Of a stretch of 64,000 nucleotides of DNA, positions 34,578 to 44,710 are shown piece after piece. Within the stretch, counting starts at the first letter, position 1. The number at the start of each line of letters is the position of its first letter. The stretch spans positions 129,604 to 193,603 of the forward strand of contig DBQM01000037.1 in the NCBI GenBank assembly GCA_002305725.1, in the 5' to 3' direction. The notes beneath the pieces are model-generated. The model saw nothing but the letters and a program-made list of their open reading frames with translations. It was not told where the DNA came from and ran no database searches. The position numbers and the translations under genes were made by a program. Origin of the DNA: Ruminococcus sp. UBA1394. Its GTDB lineage: Bacteria; Bacillota; Clostridia; Oscillospirales; Ruminococcaceae.

Positions 34578-34782
34578 TTTTAGCGCTTCCTTTCCTTATG
34601 CATCTGGCAAACGGACAGTACAGAACGTCGGTATCCCTGCTGTACCATACGCAGCCCTTGCATTTATGATCATCCGGTAATCTGACGCAGGGAACGTTCA
34701 GCGAAATACCTGATCCGTCGCCGGCCATAGGCTGCCAGCCGTATTCCTCTCTGCGTCTTTTATCCTTAGAAACATTACTCAT
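34567..34782 (-). CDS. small Cys-rich protein preceding the MazF-like toxin
   Basis: 71 residues, not recognised. Five Cys in CVRLPDDHKCKGCVWYSRDT and VLYCPFARCIRK suggest a small zinc or Fe-S binding knuckle. The N-terminus is basic (SKDKRRREEYGWQP). It overlaps mazF by 11 bp, so the two are translationally coupled; this is the position of an antitoxin, but the sequence is unlike MazE. First gene of the recombinase-side operon, downstream of a 41-bp palindrome. Confidence 0.6.
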   Translation of the reverse strand: MSNVSKDKRRREEYGWQPMAGDGSGISLNVPCVRLPDDHKCKGCVWYSRDTDVLYCPFARCIRKGSAKNAD

Positions 34783-34805
34783 TTAATCAGCTCTTTCTGT
34801 CGTTT

Positions 34806-34846
34806 ATATAGCTTAAGCGCGGGAATTTCCCGCGCTTAAGCTATAT
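34806..34846. repeat. 41-bp near-perfect palindrome
   Basis: Two perfect 20-bp arms (ATATAGCTTAAGCGCGGGAA and its reverse complement) around a single central T at 34826. It lies 23 bp upstream of the Cys-rich gene. No T run follows on the minus strand, so a terminator is not obvious; a protein-binding or recombination site, or a cruciform-forming element, is possible. A longer-range stem CGCGCCGT/ACGGCGCG lies just to the right (about 34849-34905). Confidence 0.8.
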
Positions 34847-34910
34847 CCGCGCCGTCCTTTATATCCGCTTTCCTTTATGGAATAAACATGATTACGGCGC
34901 GGACAAGCTT

Positions 34911-35003
34911 TTATCGTTTTGCCTTCGTCTGATTCGTTGCATCAGACGATTTATCGCGAAATTTATCCAATACCGGAAACGATCGACAGCTTATCGATCT
35001 CAT
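34911..35003 (-). CDS. possible 30-residue peptide
   Basis: ATG 35003 to TAA 34911 encodes MRSISCRSFPVLDKFRDKSS and ends DATNQTKAKR. A weak GAGG lies upstream. It spans a 9-bp perfect hairpin (TCGTCTGAT/ATCAGACGA, 34925-34949). Unrecognised; may be a real element peptide or a chance frame. Confidence 0.3.
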   Translation of the reverse strand: MRSISCRSFPVLDKFRDKSSDATNQTKAKR

Positions 35004-35010
35004 GGAAATC

Positions 35011-35226
35011 TCATCCCTCTGTGGTTCTCACAGAGCCGCCCTCATTGCTTGATTCCCCGGTCAAGGGGCGCTGTGACTGGACGGAAGTATCATTATCCTC
35101 CTGCGTTTCATCGCCGTTCCGAAAAGCTGTTTCGGATTTTGAAACTTCATATTTACCGCAAGCGTATGGCTTCCCTGGCTGACGAGATTTTATACCGCCC
35201 GCAGGATTAAAGTATTTCCGGTACTG
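35011..35226 (-). pseudogene. start-less small ORF, probable remnant
   Basis: A 71-codon frame open from just after a TAG at 35227-35229 to TGA at 35011-35013, with hydrophilic protein-like sequence (NPAGGIKSRQPGKPYACGKY, later QSQRPLTGESSNEGGSVRTT). It has no ATG, GTG or TTG in a useful place. It may be a degraded element gene or be expressed by an unusual start. Several hairpins overlap it (for example CTCTGTG/CACAGAG near 35017-35035). Confidence 0.35.
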
Positions 35227-35328
35227 CTATTCTGTTTTCAAGGTTCCGTAGAGAAAAGGGCTGCGTTGTTTTTCATCAATTTTGCCCTTCATTACTTACT
35301 GGCAACGAAATCGCAAAACTACAACTAT

Positions 35329-35850
35329 TTATTTTTCATTTTCTATTAATTTCAGCATTTTGCACAAAATTCTTTTAGCGATTTTACTTATGCTTTGTTG
35401 GCTTTTACCGCATTCGTCTGCTAGAGCTTTCTGGCTTTTATTAAGCCAAAAAAGCTGATAAATAATTTCACGCTCATAAGGCTTAAGTTTTTTCATGGCT
35501 TTTTTTAGTTTGGCTAAGTCATGTTCCAAGCTTAACCTCTCCAATACAATATCTTCAACAGCCGTATTGTCTTTAAAAACGCTTTGTTCGTAAGCTCCGT
35601 TATATGTATACTGATCCAATGAAACTGGAAGGAGCTTCCTCCAGTTTTTGTCCTTTTGTATGTATTCCTTGTGGTTCTTTGCGGAAAAATGAGCTTCATA
35701 CTGGCTTTTATCACATTCCAGAACACTGCTGCCGAAGCTGATGAACCAGCGGTTTTCTTCTCTCTTTGCTTTTAGGTATTCCTTTTCTGTTATTTCAGAA
35801 TATTTTTCACTTCCGCCGTTTCTATTAAATTCATAATATTTTGTTTTCAC
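35329..35850 (-). CDS. sigma-70-like regulatory factor (ICE-associated)
   Basis: 173 residues with a GTG start at 35850, supported by GGAGG at 35858-35862; the longer frame to 35916 lacks a site. The C-terminus (about 115-170) is a sigma region-4-like helix-turn-helix: LKPYEREIIYQLFWLNKSQK followed by ALADECGKSQQSISKIAKRI. The first half (KTKYYEFNRNGG, EENRWFISFGSSVLECDKS) is typical of sigma-like proteins of conjugative transposons rather than of classical sigma factors. It probably activates element genes. An attenuator-like hairpin lies in its leader at 35942-35979. Confidence 0.75.
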   Translation of the reverse strand: MKTKYYEFNRNGGSEKYSEITEKEYLKAKREENRWFISFGSSVLECDKSQYEAHFSAKNHKEYIQKDKNWRKLLPVSLDQYTYNGAYEQSVFKDNTAVEDIVLERLSLEHDLAKLKKAMKKLKPYEREIIYQLFWLNKSQKALADECGKSQQSISKIAKRILCKMLKLIENEK

Positions 35851-35941
35851 TGCAATTCCTCCGTATTGATTTTCTTGTTTCGAATCAAACGAAGGCTTAA
35901 GGATATCCGGCGACAAAGCACTGCCACTTAAAAATGAGCAT

Positions 35942-35979
35942 AAAAAACTCCGTTCTGCCTTTAAAGCACAACAGAGTTT
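35942..35979 (-). terminator. leader terminator/attenuator upstream of the sigma-like gene
   Basis: On the minus strand AAACTCTGTTGTGC pairs at 13 of 14 positions with GCAGAACGGAGTTT and is followed by a T run. It lies about 90 bp before the GTG start and downstream of a possible -10 box TATAAT (36045-36050). A second, weaker hairpin TAAACA/TGTTTA sits just before it. A terminator in a leader points to control by antitermination. Confidence 0.6.
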
Positions 35980-36221
35980 GAGCTAAACACGCCTTAAAAG
36001 CTTGTTTACTCTTTGGTTTTATTGGTTGTTTTTGCTAATATTTAATTATACCACTAAGCTGTCTATATTTTTATATTAATGCCGAAATGTGTGCTTAAAT
36101 GGTATAAATAATTCATCTGACATTAATATAGCCTTTTAGAAATACATTTCCGCGCAGTTTGGATATTAACTCTTATTTATTGTTATTAAGCAGAGTAAAA
36201 CAATTAATAAATTCGCAGACA
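35980..36221. other. intergenic, AT-rich, with candidate -10 box
   Basis: No gene. On the minus strand TATAAT at 36045-36050 is a good -10 without a clear -35. Otherwise nothing is recognised between the secretion operon terminator and the sigma-like gene. Confidence 0.35.
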
Positions 36222-36256
36222 AAAAAAGCGGAACGCTTTTACACGTTCCGTTTTAA
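36222..36256 (-). terminator. intrinsic terminator of the RTX secretion operon
   Basis: AACGGAACG/CGTTCCGCT stem with a minus-strand run of seven T, about 95 bp after the HlyD-like gene. Confidence 0.8.
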
Positions 36257-36350
36257 ATTACTATACTCTTCTCTTTGTATTTATATATATTCCTTTTTCT
36301 TATTAGCTTTCCCGTTTCATGGTGACAAGGGGGGTGTGTCAATTTCAAAA

Positions 36351-37592
36351 CTATTTCTCCCTCAGAGCTTCCCCGAAGCCTTTTTTAATAGGCTCTAAGA
36401 AGTAATCCATAACAGTTCTCTTATCCGTCTTTATTTCCACGCTTCCGGACAATCCTGAAATCACATCTATCTCATCATTTTTATCTGTAATTTCAAGCTT
36501 CACAAGATAAACGCTGCCCGTCTGCTCGCTGACAAACGCACTGGGACTGATATATTTCACCTTTCCCTTTACCGTTCCGTACTTGTTATACGGGTACGCC
36601 TCCAGCTTGATTTCCGCTTCCATTCCGATTTCTATGTCGGCAATATCCATATTCTTTACATAGCACACCATTTCAACAGGCATATTATCAGGTACTATCG
36701 TTACAAGCTCCTGTGCGTTCGTTACCGCCGCTCCGACGGTGTTCACATTTACGTTGTTTATATATCCGCTTACAGGCGCCGTTATATACTGATAATCTTT
36801 AGACAAGGCGTATTTTTCAAGGTTGGTTTCTATTTCGTCAAGCTGACCGCTTATCTCCGAAAGCTTTGAATTGATCTGTACGCTGTACTGGGTTTTTGTA
36901 TCCTTTATTTTCGTTTCCGACTGTTTCAGCGCAAGCTCGTTCTGCTTTACTATAAGCTCCTGCATTTCAGCCTGACGGATTGTTCCGCTTTCTTCGTATT
37001 CTTCAAGCTGCAGCTGTGAAATCTGATGATTTAAATCGGCGTTTTCCTTATCCTTCTTAAGACTGTCAAGAGTGTTATTATAGCTTGCGTCTGCGTCCAG
37101 AATTGACTGAATATACGGTTTAAGCTCAGCTTCGTAATCTTCAATTTTAATCTTTGAAATATCGTCGCCGTTTTTAATCTTTGTATATATTTTCCGCTGT
37201 GCTTCAAGAATTTCTTTCTGACTGCTAAGCTGGTTTGTATCAATATCAAGGGATTCCGTATCAAGCTCTATCAGAACGTCTCCCTTTTTCACATATTCTC
37301 CTTCGGCAGCGTTTATTGACTTTACTGTTCCGCCTGAATAGGCCTGCACCACGTTTACATTTCCTGACGGCTGAACGCTTCCGCCGGCAGTAACTACCAC
37401 GTCTATTTTTGAAAAGCAAGCCCATACAACAAAGGCAATGAGAAGTGTAAATACACCAACAATAATTACTGTTCCCGCTTTATGGGCAGGGCGTTCAATA
37501 ATTTCAAGCAAGGACGGCATAAAATCATACTTCAGCTCCTTATCCTTGCTTTTGCTGTGCTTCAATACGTATTCCGTCAGCTTATTATCCAT
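36351..37592 (-). CDS. HlyD-family secretion adaptor
   Basis: 413 residues from ATG 37592, overlapping the ABC exporter stop by 8 bp. Topology fits HlyD: cytoplasmic N-terminus, one membrane helix near 40-62 (VIIVGVFTLLIAFVVWACFS), lipoyl half-motif (GTVKSINAAEGEYVKKGDVL), long coiled coil about 110-265, second lipoyl half (APVSGYINNVNVNTVGAAVT), beta-barrel and C-terminal IKTDKRTVMDYFLEPIKKGF. In Gram-negative bacteria HlyD bridges the ABC pump to TolC; no outer-membrane partner is encoded here. In a single-membrane cell it probably guides substrates through the wall, as in bacteriocin exporters. Confidence 0.9.
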   Translation of the reverse strand: MDNKLTEYVLKHSKSKDKELKYDFMPSLLEIIERPAHKAGTVIIVGVFTLLIAFVVWACFSKIDVVVTAGGSVQPSGNVNVVQAYSGGTVKSINAAEGEYVKKGDVLIELDTESLDIDTNQLSSQKEILEAQRKIYTKIKNGDDISKIKIEDYEAELKPYIQSILDADASYNNTLDSLKKDKENADLNHQISQLQLEEYEESGTIRQAEMQELIVKQNELALKQSETKIKDTKTQYSVQINSKLSEISGQLDEIETNLEKYALSKDYQYITAPVSGYINNVNVNTVGAAVTNAQELVTIVPDNMPVEMVCYVKNMDIADIEIGMEAEIKLEAYPYNKYGTVKGKVKYISPSAFVSEQTGSVYLVKLEITDKNDEIDVISGLSGSVEIKTDKRTVMDYFLEPIKKGFGEALREK

Positions 37593-39714
37593 CAATATCG
37601 CCCCTTTTCTGCTGGTTATACAAATAATGATACAGCCCTTCCCGTTTCATCAGATTCTCATGAGTATCGTATTCCACAATATTGCCCTTATCAATCACCA
37701 TGATTTTCTGCGCGTCCTTTAACGTTGAAAGCCTGTGAGCAATAATAAGCACTGTTCTTCCTTTGCATATTTCTTTAAGGTTATTCTGAATTATACTCTC
37801 GGATTCATAGTCAAGAGCAGACGTAGCCTCGTCAAATATAAGTATTCTGGGATTGTTAAGTATTGCTCTCGCAATAGCGACTCTTTGCTTCTGACCTCCG
37901 GAAAGTCCCATGCCTTTCTCGCCGATAATCGTTTCATAGCCGTTAGGAAGTTCAAGGATAAAATCATGCGCGCCCGCTATTTTTGCAGAATGAATGATCT
38001 GCTCCATACTTGCTGTTGGACAGTGAATTGAAATATTTTCCGCGACGGTTCCGTTGAACATAAAGTTTTCCTGCAATACTACTCCGATCTGCTTTCTTAG
38101 CACTGCGGGATTCACAAGTGAAATATCCATACCGTCTATGGATATTTTACCGCCCTCCGGCAAATAAAGTCTTTGAATCAGCTTTGAAATGGTGCTCTTT
38201 CCCGAACCGCTTCTGCCTACGACTCCTAAAATAGTGTCAGGCTCTATTTCAAAGCTCATTCCCTTGATAACCTCTCCGCCCTGCGGATTGTATCTGAAAT
38301 GCACCTGATCGAATATAATTTTACCCTGAACGCCGGGCATAGCAGTCTGATTTGCGTTCAGAATCGGTTCAGGGGCTGTATTAAAAATATCGCCGATTCT
38401 TTTTACTGAAAGCGACGCCTGCTGATATTCCTGCCAAAGCTGTACCAGTCTTAAAACAGGACCGCTTACTCTGCCGGAAAGCATTCGAAACGCCACAAGC
38501 TGCCCCACTGTAAAATTACCGTCCATTACCGCTTTTGCGCCGAAAAACAGAATCAACAGGTCGAATACCTTCTGAATAAACTGTCCGGTCGTTCCGGCGG
38601 TTGCGGAAACCATAGAGGTTTTGTAGCTTGCCTTTACGTAATCGGATTGCAAATCGCCCCATTTTTTCTCGAACTTTGGCTCTAAGGCATAGGATTTTAC
38701 GGTCTGTACTCCCGTTATGGATTCAACCAAAAAGGACTGAGTGTTCGCTCCCGTTTCAAACTTTTCGTCCAGTCTTTTTTTGAAAAGGGGAGTAACGATG
38801 ACCGAAAGTACTGCGTAAACGGGTATAGAGCAGAGGACGATAACTGTCAGCATTTTGCTGTAGAAAAACAATACTACTATGTATACGATTATGAAAATAA
38901 AATCTATCATTGAGGAAAGCGGAGTGCCTGTCAGAAAATTTCTGATACTGTCAAGCTCTCTTACTCTCGCCACCGTTTCGCCGACTCGTCTTGATTCAAA
39001 GTATTTCAGGGGAAGTGCGAACAAATGCCTAAACAGCTTGAAGCTGAGCATAACGTCTATTCTGTTTGTCGTATGGGTAAACACATAGTTTTTGGCAAGG
39101 GACAGAATCAGCTCGTATATATATACAATTGCGATACCGATTGCAAGCACGTTAAGCGTCGACATACTTCTATGGACTAAAACCTTATCCACAACGACCT
39201 GAGTCATAACGGGAGTAAGGATTCCTAAAATCTGTACTGTAAATACGGCTATCAGTACCTGTATAAATTCCTTTTTGAATTTCAGTATCGTGGGTATAAA
39301 CCACTTGAAGCTGAATACCGCTTCTCTGTCCATTATTCCTTTTTTGGTAATAAGGATCGCTGTGCCATCCCAGATTTCAGATAATTCCTCACGGGATTTT
39401 ATCTCCGGCTGGGTTTTGTCCGTAAACAAGACCATGAATTTATCGTCCTGAGATTTTGCGACAATAAAGAATCCGTCGTTTTTATTCTTTGCAATAATCG
39501 GCGCCTTTACGTCCTTCAGCTTTTTTAAATTCAGCTTACAAAGCTTTGCCCGCATTTTCAATTTCTTTGCGGATTCTATTATTTCTATTTCTCCGGTTTT
39601 CTGTTCGGGATCAAGAACTGATAGCGTTTCAGCCTGCTCTTTTGTGATAGGTATACCGTGAAACTTCATAATTATCATAAAGCAGCTAAGTCCGCTGTCT
39701 TGTTTTTTCTCCAT
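37585..39714 (-). CDS. HlyB-like ABC exporter with inactive C39-like domain
   Basis: 709 residues. Residues 1-130 form a C39 peptidase-like domain, but where the peptidase has Asp-Cys-Gly it reads DSGLSCFMIIMKFHG; the nucleophile Cys is Ser, so it should bind rather than cut the substrate, as in HlyB. Six membrane helices about 155-440. The ATPase has Walker A GRSGSGKST, signature LSGGQKQR, Walker B ILIFDEATSALD and the H-loop IAHRLST. It likely exports the two RTX proteins encoded upstream without processing a leader. The ribosome site AAGGAAG precedes ATG 39714; the gene lies 70 bp after the RTX lipase-like gene. Confidence 0.92.
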   Translation of the reverse strand: MEKKQDSGLSCFMIIMKFHGIPITKEQAETLSVLDPEQKTGEIEIIESAKKLKMRAKLCKLNLKKLKDVKAPIIAKNKNDGFFIVAKSQDDKFMVLFTDKTQPEIKSREELSEIWDGTAILITKKGIMDREAVFSFKWFIPTILKFKKEFIQVLIAVFTVQILGILTPVMTQVVVDKVLVHRSMSTLNVLAIGIAIVYIYELILSLAKNYVFTHTTNRIDVMLSFKLFRHLFALPLKYFESRRVGETVARVRELDSIRNFLTGTPLSSMIDFIFIIVYIVVLFFYSKMLTVIVLCSIPVYAVLSVIVTPLFKKRLDEKFETGANTQSFLVESITGVQTVKSYALEPKFEKKWGDLQSDYVKASYKTSMVSATAGTTGQFIQKVFDLLILFFGAKAVMDGNFTVGQLVAFRMLSGRVSGPVLRLVQLWQEYQQASLSVKRIGDIFNTAPEPILNANQTAMPGVQGKIIFDQVHFRYNPQGGEVIKGMSFEIEPDTILGVVGRSGSGKSTISKLIQRLYLPEGGKISIDGMDISLVNPAVLRKQIGVVLQENFMFNGTVAENISIHCPTASMEQIIHSAKIAGAHDFILELPNGYETIIGEKGMGLSGGQKQRVAIARAILNNPRILIFDEATSALDYESESIIQNNLKEICKGRTVLIIAHRLSTLKDAQKIMVIDKGNIVEYDTHENLMKREGLYHYLYNQQKRGDIDG

Positions 39715-39784
39715 GCTTCGACTTCCTTTTTACATAAATTATGCGGCAGCTTTTTTACTGCCGCACTTTTAATCAGAATTTATA

Positions 39785-42700
39785 TTACTCTGCCTGCGTA
39801 CCGACAAGCAGTTGATTCAAAGCTGACGTATCCTGCATCGGATCGCTAATGCTCATACTGTCAGAAACGTTGTTTTCCGTACCGAAAGCGGACATATTTT
39901 CGGTCAGTATCATTACCTGTATATCCGTCTGATCTGCGGTTTCCTCCGTTTCCTTTGCCGCAGAAACAGCGCTTGATGAATCAATCAGAACGGTGTCGCT
40001 TGTTTCTGTGAGTAAATCAGAATTAACGTTGTCGTCAGCGTACATATCGCTGAGCAAATCTGCATTCGCTTGCATAATTTCTTCCTCAGAGGTTTCCTGA
40101 ACAATTGCATCATTACTTGCAGGCTGACTAAGCTCAAGCTCCCATGTATCCTTATTTACTGTTCCTACTGCTCCGTCTGCAAACTCAAAGGTATATCCGC
40201 CCTGATTCCACTTGTAGCCATTAATAGTAAGCTTGTCCTCGGTACCGTTTACAGTCATTTCAAGCGTGGAATCCCACAGATTTGTTATTGTAACTTCACT
40301 TGAACTGATGTCCTTAAGCTTTACGATACTGCTTCCGCCCCAATCCTCGATCGTATCGTTTCCGTAGCCCTTGCCGAAGATATATGTATCATTGCCGTTT
40401 CCTCCGTAGAGCCAGTCATCACCTTCGCCGCCATCAAGAATATCATCTCCGTCATTGCCGTAAAGATAATCGTTTCCTGTTCCTCCATACAATGAGTCGT
40501 TTCCGCTATTGCCGGTAAGACTATCATTACCGCCTTCGCCATAAAGTGAATCGCCGTTTGCATTTGAAACGTTCATCCAATCATCATTATCTGAACCATG
40601 CAGAGAATTAATCAATTCGGAAACGTCAGTACCATTAATATTGAAGTTATAGAAGTCATAGTACTGCGTCAGAACAATAGCGTCTCCACCAAAAGAAATT
40701 GTAAGATCATTACCGCTGCGAGAGAATACAGCAGAAGAAATATCCAATCCTGAAAGCTCAATAGTGTTGTATCCGGATGCGTCAGAAATTGTATCCACAC
40801 CATATCCTGCTTTGAATACAATGGTATCATCGCCGTGATCGTCCTGAATGTAATCGTTTCCTGTACCCGGATCAATATAATCATTTCCGCCGCCGGCATA
40901 GATTGTATCATTTCCTTCATCACCAAAAATGCGGCTGCTATCATTTCCATCATAAATAATATCATTACCGAATCCACCGCGTATCATATTATTTCCATTA
41001 CCGCCATACAGATGGTCGTTTCCTTCATCACCATAAATATGGTCAGCATTTTCACCGCCGTAAATGTAATCTATTCCAGTACCACCATGCATAACATTAT
41101 ATCCATTTCCGCCGTTCATAGTGTCATTTCCGGAACCGCCTTCTATATAATCAAAACCTTCGCCGCCGGTAAAGTTATCATCGCCCTTACCGCCGTACAT
41201 ATAGTTAGGACCGTTTCCACCGTGGAATACATCATTGCCATCTTCGCCATACATGTAGTCTGTATCTTCTCCGCCGACAAATAAATCATCGCCTTCACCG
41301 CCATACATATAATTAAGTCCGTTTCCGCCTTCTAAATAGTCGTCATCATCATCACCGTAAAGAAAATCGTTTCCTTCGCCGCCGAACAGCTCGTCATTTC
41401 CGGTTCCGCCGTGGAGTTCGTCATTACCATCTCCTCCGAAGAGTTTGTCATTTCCGGAATCACCGTAGAGGATATCATCTCCAGTGTATCCTAAACTGTC
41501 ATCTTCGCTGTCGCCATAAATTTCATCATCTCCATCACCTCCGTAAAGGTAATCGTTACCGTTTCCTCCCTCGATATGATCCTTATCACCTCTACCAAAT
41601 ATTATATCATCACCGTCATCTCCGAAAAGAAGATCAATTCCTAATCCTCCATCAATCCAGTCATCACCATCTCCACCGCTGATATAATCAGTCATTCCGC
41701 CTCCATAGATAGTATCATTTCCGGCTTCACCAAAGATTTTATCTAATTCGTCACCGCCATCTATGTAATCATTTCCGTTACCGCCATAAATGGTGTCACG
41801 TCCACCTTCTCCGTAAATTGTGTCGTTACCATCGTTTCCTTCTATTGTATCATCTCCGTCACCAGAATATATTTCATCATCTCCTGAACCTCCGAAAATG
41901 GTATCAATTCCACTTCCTGTTTTTATATTATCATTTCCGTTGCCTCCATTTATTTTATTATCGCCATACAAGTCAACGATTATATCATCGCCATCGTCTC
42001 CGATAATGCTGTCATTATTTTCTCCGCCGTCAAGATAGTCATTTCCCATTCCGCCGTCTAAAAAATCCACGCCGTCATTTCCGTAAATATGGTCATTTCC
42101 ATTCCCTCCATAGAGTAAATCAATGTCATCTCCGCCGAATATCACATCATCTCCATCTCCGCCGTTAATTACGTCATCTCCGCCAAAGCCGTTAATGTAA
42201 TCATTACCTGGCAAGCCATAAATATAATTGTCAAAATCATCGCCATCCAAATTATCGTTACCCGGAGTTCCGACTATTTTATTATGTAAAAATTTACTGA
42301 AAATTTTTGTTATGTAATCAGTTATAAATCCTGCATTTTCTTCAGTTGTATATTTTTCTACTATAGCATGAACCTCACTCTTGTAATCTTCTTTTAAAGC
42401 TCTTATCAAGGCGGTTTCTTCTATATAATCCTCGGCGCTCAAACTGTTTTCAATGTTATCAAGTATACCAAATTTCTTGAGAAGCGGAAGTAATGCTCCA
42501 TAAGCTTTTGAAAGCGATATTGCAAGAATTCTATCTTTATCCGCTAAAGCATTTTCAATTGCTATTTGTACGAATTCTTCATTTTCCTTTTCATCCGCCC
42601 AATCTACCAATACCTGATCCAAACTACTGAATACTGGCTTAAGCATCCCAGTTTCAGCTAAATGTTTTATTGCGGAAGCTAAATCATCATTAAATTCTGT

Positions 42701-43765
42701 TCCTATTCCGGTCATTGAATCAGATAGTAATTTACCAATTGCAGCTATATCTTTTTCAACGGTATGAGGATCATACTTTTCACTTAATCCTTCATAAATG
42801 TATATAATTAATGCATTTACTTGTCTCCTGAGCTGACTTTCCTCTACTTCATCATTAAGCTTATGATTTTCATCAAACACTACATCCCAGTAATGATGAT
42901 TAAAAGGATTTATATCTGCAATAGAAGCTTTTATATAGTGCCTTTCAATATCGAGTTCATATAGCAAGCCATTAACAACGTCAAATTCAGCGCTATATGA
43001 AACTATCTTATCCTTATTTTTTTGTATTTCCTCAAAATATTTAAGCAAAAATTTTTCAGAAAATCCCTGCCCGTCATATGAAAGTGCTTTTGAAATATAT
43101 TCGGAATATTTGGACACAACGGTAATATATTGTACCATATTACCACCCTTGGAATGTCCGCTTAACTGAACATCATTGTACATCGTTAATTTTGGGATAC
43201 TTTCAAAAAAGTTCAGAGCTTTTTGCTGATACTCTGTGTCTGCTAAAGTTGCCGCCTCAGCATTTTCAGACCATGCTATATATCCATCGGTTCCTCTGTA
43301 TACCACATAGGCATTTCCGTTTGAATCTGTAAAGCAGGCTGCTGTTAATCCGTCTGTACAATATTTATCGGCACCATTTTCCATAAGCTCTTGCTGATAT
43401 TTACCGGATGTATATGAAATTTTAAGATTTAATAGCTCTTCATCAGCCCTTATCATATCAACGGTTTTCTGCATAGCTCCGTTATTTATTGCATCAACTT
43501 CAAATTTTACCACATTATCACCGCTGTAGTCCTTACGAATTTTATCCGCTTCCTCAAATTTTCCGGCAGCCTCCAATGTAGATATCTGATAATCTCTTTC
43601 TGCAATACGAATTTTCGTTTCATTAATTTTTCCTTCTGGATTAACATTTCCGTTTTCATCGGTGGTTATATATTCAATAAATTCACTTACATTTTCAAAA
43701 TTACCAGACGTTATTTCCCTTAAATACACCAACCCGTCAAGCTTCATCAATTGTTCATTATTCAT
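39785..43765 (-). CDS. RTX protein with N-terminal lipase-like (DUF2974/Mbeg1-like) domain
   Basis: 1326 residues. Residues about 1-300 form an alpha/beta-hydrolase of the Mbeg1-like (DUF2974) type: YVVYRGTDG (oxyanion region, about 155-161) and nucleophile elbow LSGHSKGGN with Ser205. A helical stretch follows (300-495). From about 500 to 1125 there are dozens of nonapeptide RTX repeats (GGxGxDxUx), which bind Ca2+ and fold after export, with two haemolysin-related linker domains. The last 100 residues carry no repeats and are nearly identical to the end of the other RTX protein. No signal peptide, as expected for type I secretion. The ATG overlaps the lipoprotein gene by 8 bp. Likely a secreted lipase or phospholipase effector. 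Confidence 0.88.
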   Translation of the reverse strand: MNNEQLMKLDGLVYLREITSGNFENVSEFIEYITTDENGNVNPEGKINETKIRIAERDYQISTLEAAGKFEEADKIRKDYSGDNVVKFEVDAINNGAMQKTVDMIRADEELLNLKISYTSGKYQQELMENGADKYCTDGLTAACFTDSNGNAYVVYRGTDGYIAWSENAEAATLADTEYQQKALNFFESIPKLTMYNDVQLSGHSKGGNMVQYITVVSKYSEYISKALSYDGQGFSEKFLLKYFEEIQKNKDKIVSYSAEFDVVNGLLYELDIERHYIKASIADINPFNHHYWDVVFDENHKLNDEVEESQLRRQVNALIIYIYEGLSEKYDPHTVEKDIAAIGKLLSDSMTGIGTEFNDDLASAIKHLAETGMLKPVFSSLDQVLVDWADEKENEEFVQIAIENALADKDRILAISLSKAYGALLPLLKKFGILDNIENSLSAEDYIEETALIRALKEDYKSEVHAIVEKYTTEENAGFITDYITKIFSKFLHNKIVGTPGNDNLDGDDFDNYIYGLPGNDYINGFGGDDVINGGDGDDVIFGGDDIDLLYGGNGNDHIYGNDGVDFLDGGMGNDYLDGGENNDSIIGDDGDDIIVDLYGDNKINGGNGNDNIKTGSGIDTIFGGSGDDEIYSGDGDDTIEGNDGNDTIYGEGGRDTIYGGNGNDYIDGGDELDKIFGEAGNDTIYGGGMTDYISGGDGDDWIDGGLGIDLLFGDDGDDIIFGRGDKDHIEGGNGNDYLYGGDGDDEIYGDSEDDSLGYTGDDILYGDSGNDKLFGGDGNDELHGGTGNDELFGGEGNDFLYGDDDDDYLEGGNGLNYMYGGEGDDLFVGGEDTDYMYGEDGNDVFHGGNGPNYMYGGKGDDNFTGGEGFDYIEGGSGNDTMNGGNGYNVMHGGTGIDYIYGGENADHIYGDEGNDHLYGGNGNNMIRGGFGNDIIYDGNDSSRIFGDEGNDTIYAGGGNDYIDPGTGNDYIQDDHGDDTIVFKAGYGVDTISDASGYNTIELSGLDISSAVFSRSGNDLTISFGGDAIVLTQYYDFYNFNINGTDVSELINSLHGSDNDDWMNVSNANGDSLYGEGGNDSLTGNSGNDSLYGGTGNDYLYGNDGDDILDGGEGDDWLYGGNGNDTYIFGKGYGNDTIEDWGGSSIVKLKDISSSEVTITNLWDSTLEMTVNGTEDKLTINGYKWNQGGYTFEFADGAVGTVNKDTWELELSQPASNDAIVQETSEEEIMQANADLLSDMYADDNVNSDLLTETSDTVLIDSSSAVSAAKETEETADQTDIQVMILTENMSAFGTENNVSDSMSISDPMQDTSALNQLLVGTQAE

Positions 43766-44567
43766 TTAAATCTTCCTCCTTATCGGCTATGCCGTATTTA
43801 TTTTCTCTGCTATTAGAGACATTAAAGTTTGCCTGAACTCCACTACCAGTAAGTTTTACTTTTAGCGGCATAGACCAATAATGTCCATAATCTTTGCGTG
43901 TGTTAATCTTGTCGTATATGCTTTCATCTTTATAAACAGTAATACCAACCTGCCCTCGAATTCCCACCTCCGCCATTCTGTTGGCTATCTCAGAGGCAGT
44001 TTCTGTATATGACTTTTCATATTCAGATGCGGGAAGCAGCACTGTAAACAGCAATCCATAATATTCCGATGTCGGCGATAATTTCAAAAAATCCTGCGCT
44101 GTTCTGCAATCCTTATAATCGTCCGGCAATGTGAATCCGTTTTTTCTATAAAACACTTTGTATTCACATTCTATATACGGATCAACAAGCTCTGCAAACC
44201 ATTTTTCCAAATCGTCTTTAATGCCTAACATTAACCCATCGTCTGATATTGTATAGTTTTCTTCATCTGTAAACGTAATTGTTATATTCATTGAATCATA
44301 ACTCTCATCGTATGCGGTCAAATAATAACTATTATAAATGCTGCTTGGTCTGTCTGTTAACGCTATTTCAAATTCTTTTTTATACTTTTCTTTTAAATAT
44401 TCCTCGACTATCTCTGTTACTTCATCATCATCCTTAGTTATTACATTTATACTTGATGTTTCAACTTTCGCTTCTGACAAATCTGGCTTTACGGTTTCAC
44501 ATCCGCTCCCTCCGATTATTAATACTGCTGACAGCAGTAATATATAGATTCTTTTTAATATTTTCAT
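43758..44567 (-). CDS. lipoprotein paired with the RTX lipase-like protein
   Basis: 269 residues. Lipoprotein signal peptide: [20 protein letters not shown] followed by the lipobox Cys near residue 23. The mature protein is acidic, beta-rich and unrecognised ([40 protein letters not shown]). It should sit on the outside of the membrane. Its stop overlaps the RTX lipase start by 8 bp, so the two are made together. This arrangement recalls lipase-immunity lipoprotein pairs, but immunity is an inference; it could instead help folding or export. A good promoter lies upstream. Confidence 0.7.
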   Translation of the reverse strand: MKILKRIYILLLSAVLIIGGSGCETVKPDLSEAKVETSSINVITKDDDEVTEIVEEYLKEKYKKEFEIALTDRPSSIYNSYYLTAYDESYDSMNITITFTDEENYTISDDGLMLGIKDDLEKWFAELVDPYIECEYKVFYRKNGFTLPDDYKDCRTAQDFLKLSPTSEYYGLLFTVLLPASEYEKSYTETASEIANRMAEVGIRGQVGITVYKDESIYDKINTRKDYGHYWSMPLKVKLTGSGVQANFNVSNSRENKYGIADKEEDLNE

Positions 44568-44626
44568 AAAGACCTCCCTTTATATATTTTTCTAATACCA
44601 GATTGTAGAAAATTACCACTTAATAT

Positions 44627-44655
44627 ATAATAACACAAGTTCACATATTTAGCAA
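44627..44655 (-). promoter_or_regulatory. promoter for the lipoprotein-RTX lipase-exporter operon
   Basis: Minus strand TTGCTA (44650-44655), 17-bp spacer, TATTAT (44627-44632), about 60 bp before the lipoprotein start. Confidence 0.55.
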
Positions 44656-44710
44656 TAATTAAATACAAAATGATATGAAAAATTAAGGGTTTATGCGTAT
44701 AATCAGAAAT

